From: Gammaproteobacteria bacterium
Lineage (GTDB): Bacteria; Pseudomonadota; Gammaproteobacteria; Pseudomonadales; Pseudomonadaceae
DNA: 6,826 nucleotides
Direction: 5' to 3'
Assembly (NCBI GenBank): GCA_012513235.1
Contig: JAAZCO010000432.1
Location: 1-6,826 of the forward strand
In this document: piece after piece, positions 6,252 to 6,826 of the stretch
Layout of the letters: each line of letters begins with the position of its first letter
Position numbering within the stretch: position 1 is the first letter of the stretch
Made by a program: the position numbers and the translations under genes
Notes under the pieces: model-generated
What the model was told of the DNA's origin: nothing
What the model saw: only the letters and a program-made list of their open reading frames with translations
Database searches by the model: none

Positions 6252-6559
6252 CAGTCATCCTGTCGGTTTTTTAAGATCTCAGCAGTGGTGGCATCCATTT
6301 CAATTTCCCACTCTTGGCCTTGAGCATCGCGCAGATCGACTTGATAAATATAACGGCCATACGACTCTTCAAGCTCAGTGTCTAAAATAGTCGCCTGTGG
6401 ATGCAGCGCCAAGGCAGCCTGATCCAGTTTATCAAACGCTAAAATAGTGCCGGACACGCTCAATTCAACTGTTTTAGCAGGGCTGACATCTTTGGCCTGA
6501 ACCAAACCTGCACCCATCAATAAAGCACCAGAGATGCATAATGCTGTTAATTTTTTCAT
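6251..6559 (-). CDS. Exported PepSY-domain protein, first gene of the operon (BqsP-like)
   Basis: The 102-residue protein has a clear Sec signal peptide (MKK, hydrophobic 8-20, cleavage after VQA at 20-22). The mature part is one PepSY domain: GTILAFDKLDQAALALHPQA (37-56), ILDTELEESYGRYIYQVDL (58-76), IEMDATTAEILK (86-97), and a short tail ending DD. By hand it is identical to the next gene product at about 33 of 66 aligned positions without gaps, so the two are paralogues from a tandem duplication. The ATG is preceded by AAGGA (6571 to 6567) with good spacing. As first gene of the operon it is read from the promoter carrying the BqsR-type box. It is probably a periplasmic cation-related or signal-modulating protein, but no specific function can be read. 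It corresponds in position to bqsP of P. aeruginosa, as far as I recall. Confidence 0.85.
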   Translation of the reverse strand: MKKLTALCISGALLMGAGLVQAKDVSPAKTVELSVSGTILAFDKLDQAALALHPQATILDTELEESYGRYIYQVDLRDAQGQEWEIEMDATTAEILKNRQDD

Positions 6560-6601
6560 GATTATTTCCTTGTTTAGAGTGATTCAACACAACCCTATGG
6601 T

Positions 6602-6611
6602 GTGTCGACAC
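6602..6611. repeat. 10-bp palindrome GTGTCGACAC in the operon leader
   Basis: GTGTC is followed directly by its complement GACAC. It sits in the presumed 5' leader of the PepSY-PepSY-regulator-kinase transcript, between the candidate -10 and the first start codon. It may be an operator for a second regulator, or chance. Confidence 0.35.
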
Positions 6612-6616
6612 TCAAT

Positions 6617-6622
6617 AATCTA
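6617..6622 (-). promoter_or_regulatory. Candidate -10 element of the bqs-like operon
   Basis: On the minus strand TAGATT (6622 to 6617) lies 10 bp downstream of the TTAAG direct repeat. The repeat thus occupies the -35 region, as in promoters activated by PhoP/PmrA-type regulators. No good -35 hexamer is present, consistent with activator dependence. The leader to the first ATG is about 50 bases. Confidence 0.5.
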
Positions 6623-6632
6623 CAGGCGTAAG

Positions 6633-6648
6633 CTTAACTGAAACTTAA
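6633..6648 (-). promoter_or_regulatory. BqsR-type box, TTAAG-N6-TTAAG direct repeat
   Basis: Read on the minus strand, TTAAG TTTCAG TTAAG is an exact match to the tandem repeat with six-base spacing reported for BqsR of P. aeruginosa. The 11-bp repeat period suits an OmpR-family dimer bound head-to-tail on one face of the helix. It lies in the 190-bp divergent region between the operon and queD, upstream of the operon's -10, and so is well placed for autoactivation. The divergent queD could also be affected. Confidence 0.75.
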
Positions 6649-6680
6649 AAGCAGGCCGCGCAGTCCGAATCAATCCAGAC

Positions 6681-6696
6681 GCTGTACACCTACAGC
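6681..6696. repeat. Inverted repeat GCTGTA-CACC-TACAGC upstream of queD
   Basis: This is a perfect 6-bp stem with a four-base loop in the divergent intergenic region, about 54 bp before the queD start and upstream of a candidate extended -10. It shares the TGTA-N4-TACA core with the palindrome at 3012-3023. It is more likely an operator-like dyad than a terminator, because no T-tract follows. Confidence 0.4.
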
Positions 6697-6706
6697 ATGG
6701 CATACC

Positions 6707-6715
6707 TGCTAAACT
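6707..6715 (+). promoter_or_regulatory. Candidate extended -10 promoter for queD
   Basis: TGCTAAACT matches a TGn-extended -10 with hexamer TAAACT (6710-6715), 34 bases before the GTG start. No recognisable -35 is seen, which extended -10 promoters can tolerate. An alternative -10, TAAAAT (6724-6729), is also without a -35. Confidence 0.3.
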
Positions 6716-6749
6716 GCTCCCATTAAAATCAACTATTGCGGATCTATTT

Positions 6750-6826
6750 GTGGAAATTTTTAAAGAGTTTACCTTTGAGTCAGCACACCGTTTACCGCAT
6801 GTACCCGATGGGCATAAATGCGGGCG
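6750..6826 (+). CDS. queD: 6-carboxytetrahydropterin synthase QueD, 5' end only (partial)
   Basis: Twenty-five codons are visible before the window ends. The translation from GTG (6750-6752) reads MEIFKEFTFESAHRL, then PHVPDGHKCG, which is the N-terminus of the 6-pyruvoyl-tetrahydropterin synthase/QueD family. His13 in FESAHRLP is a zinc ligand, and Cys24 in GHKCG is the catalytic cysteine. QueD converts dihydroneopterin triphosphate to 6-carboxy-tetrahydropterin, an early step towards queuosine in tRNA. The GTG is chosen because it gives the family's exact N-terminus and has CGGA seven bases upstream. The gene is divergent from the PepSY-regulator-kinase operon. A QueD/PTPS-family gene also lies near bqsRS in P. 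aeruginosa, as I recall (PA2666). Confidence 0.9.
   Translation, partial: MEIFKEFTFESAHRLPHVPDGHKCG

Noticed and set aside
6653..6749. preQ1 riboswitch before queD
   Set aside because: The leader after the candidate promoter is only about 30 bases with no pseudoknot-forming C-rich and A-rich segments recognisable.

Overview
The window looks like chromosomal DNA from a gammaproteobacterium of the Pseudomonas group, with roughly balanced base composition by eye, lower in G+C than typical Pseudomonas. The evidence is the pth-ychF junction, a Pseudomonas-type YchF, a hotdog thioesterase and DTW protein of Pseudomonas type, and a PepSY-PepSY-regulator-kinase operon beside queD. That last arrangement resembles the bqs/car region of Pseudomonas aeruginosa as I remember it. 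I see no mobile element, CRISPR array, rRNA or tRNA.

Layout. Positions 1-19 are probably the last codons of pth, followed by ychF (44-1144, +). A perfect 14-bp hairpin (1162-1194) separates ychF from a convergent pair on the minus strand: a small acyl-CoA thioesterase (1199-1615) and, upstream of it, a DTW-domain tRNA aminocarboxypropyltransferase (1699-2307). Divergent from that pair is an exported Tll0287-like (DUF3365) c-type haem protein (2413-2979, +). Next is a 185-bp intergenic stretch with two perfect 12-bp palindromes, then a TauE/SafE-family membrane protein (3165-3926, +). It ends only 20 bp from the end of a minus-strand four-gene operon (6559 down to 3947): PepSY protein, PepSY protein, OmpR-type response regulator, sensor histidine kinase. 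All four genes touch or overlap by 1-4 bases. A divergent queD begins at 6750 and runs off the window.

The most informative region is the four-gene operon. Its order, its neighbour queD and its promoter all point to the BqsRS (CarSR) system, which responds to ferrous iron or calcium in P. aeruginosa. Upstream of the first gene is TTAAGTTTCAGTTAAG (6633-6648, minus strand). This matches exactly the TTAAG-N6-TTAAG box reported for BqsR and sits 10 bp upstream of a plausible -10, so positive autoregulation is the natural reading. The kinase has no RExxE motif anywhere, although that motif was reported for Fe(II) sensing by BqsS. This copy may therefore sense its ligand differently. The two PepSY proteins are gap-free paralogues with about 50% identity over 66 residues.

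The remaining genes are housekeeping or general: translation and stress ATPase (ychF), tRNA modification (DTW protein, queD), acyl-CoA hydrolysis, a periplasmic haem protein and an anion-exporter-like membrane protein. I found no wholly new system. The best leads are the autoregulated bqs-like operon with a divergent sensor, the possible Cys/His haem ligation in the DUF3365 protein, and the unexplained dyads upstream of the TauE gene and queD.
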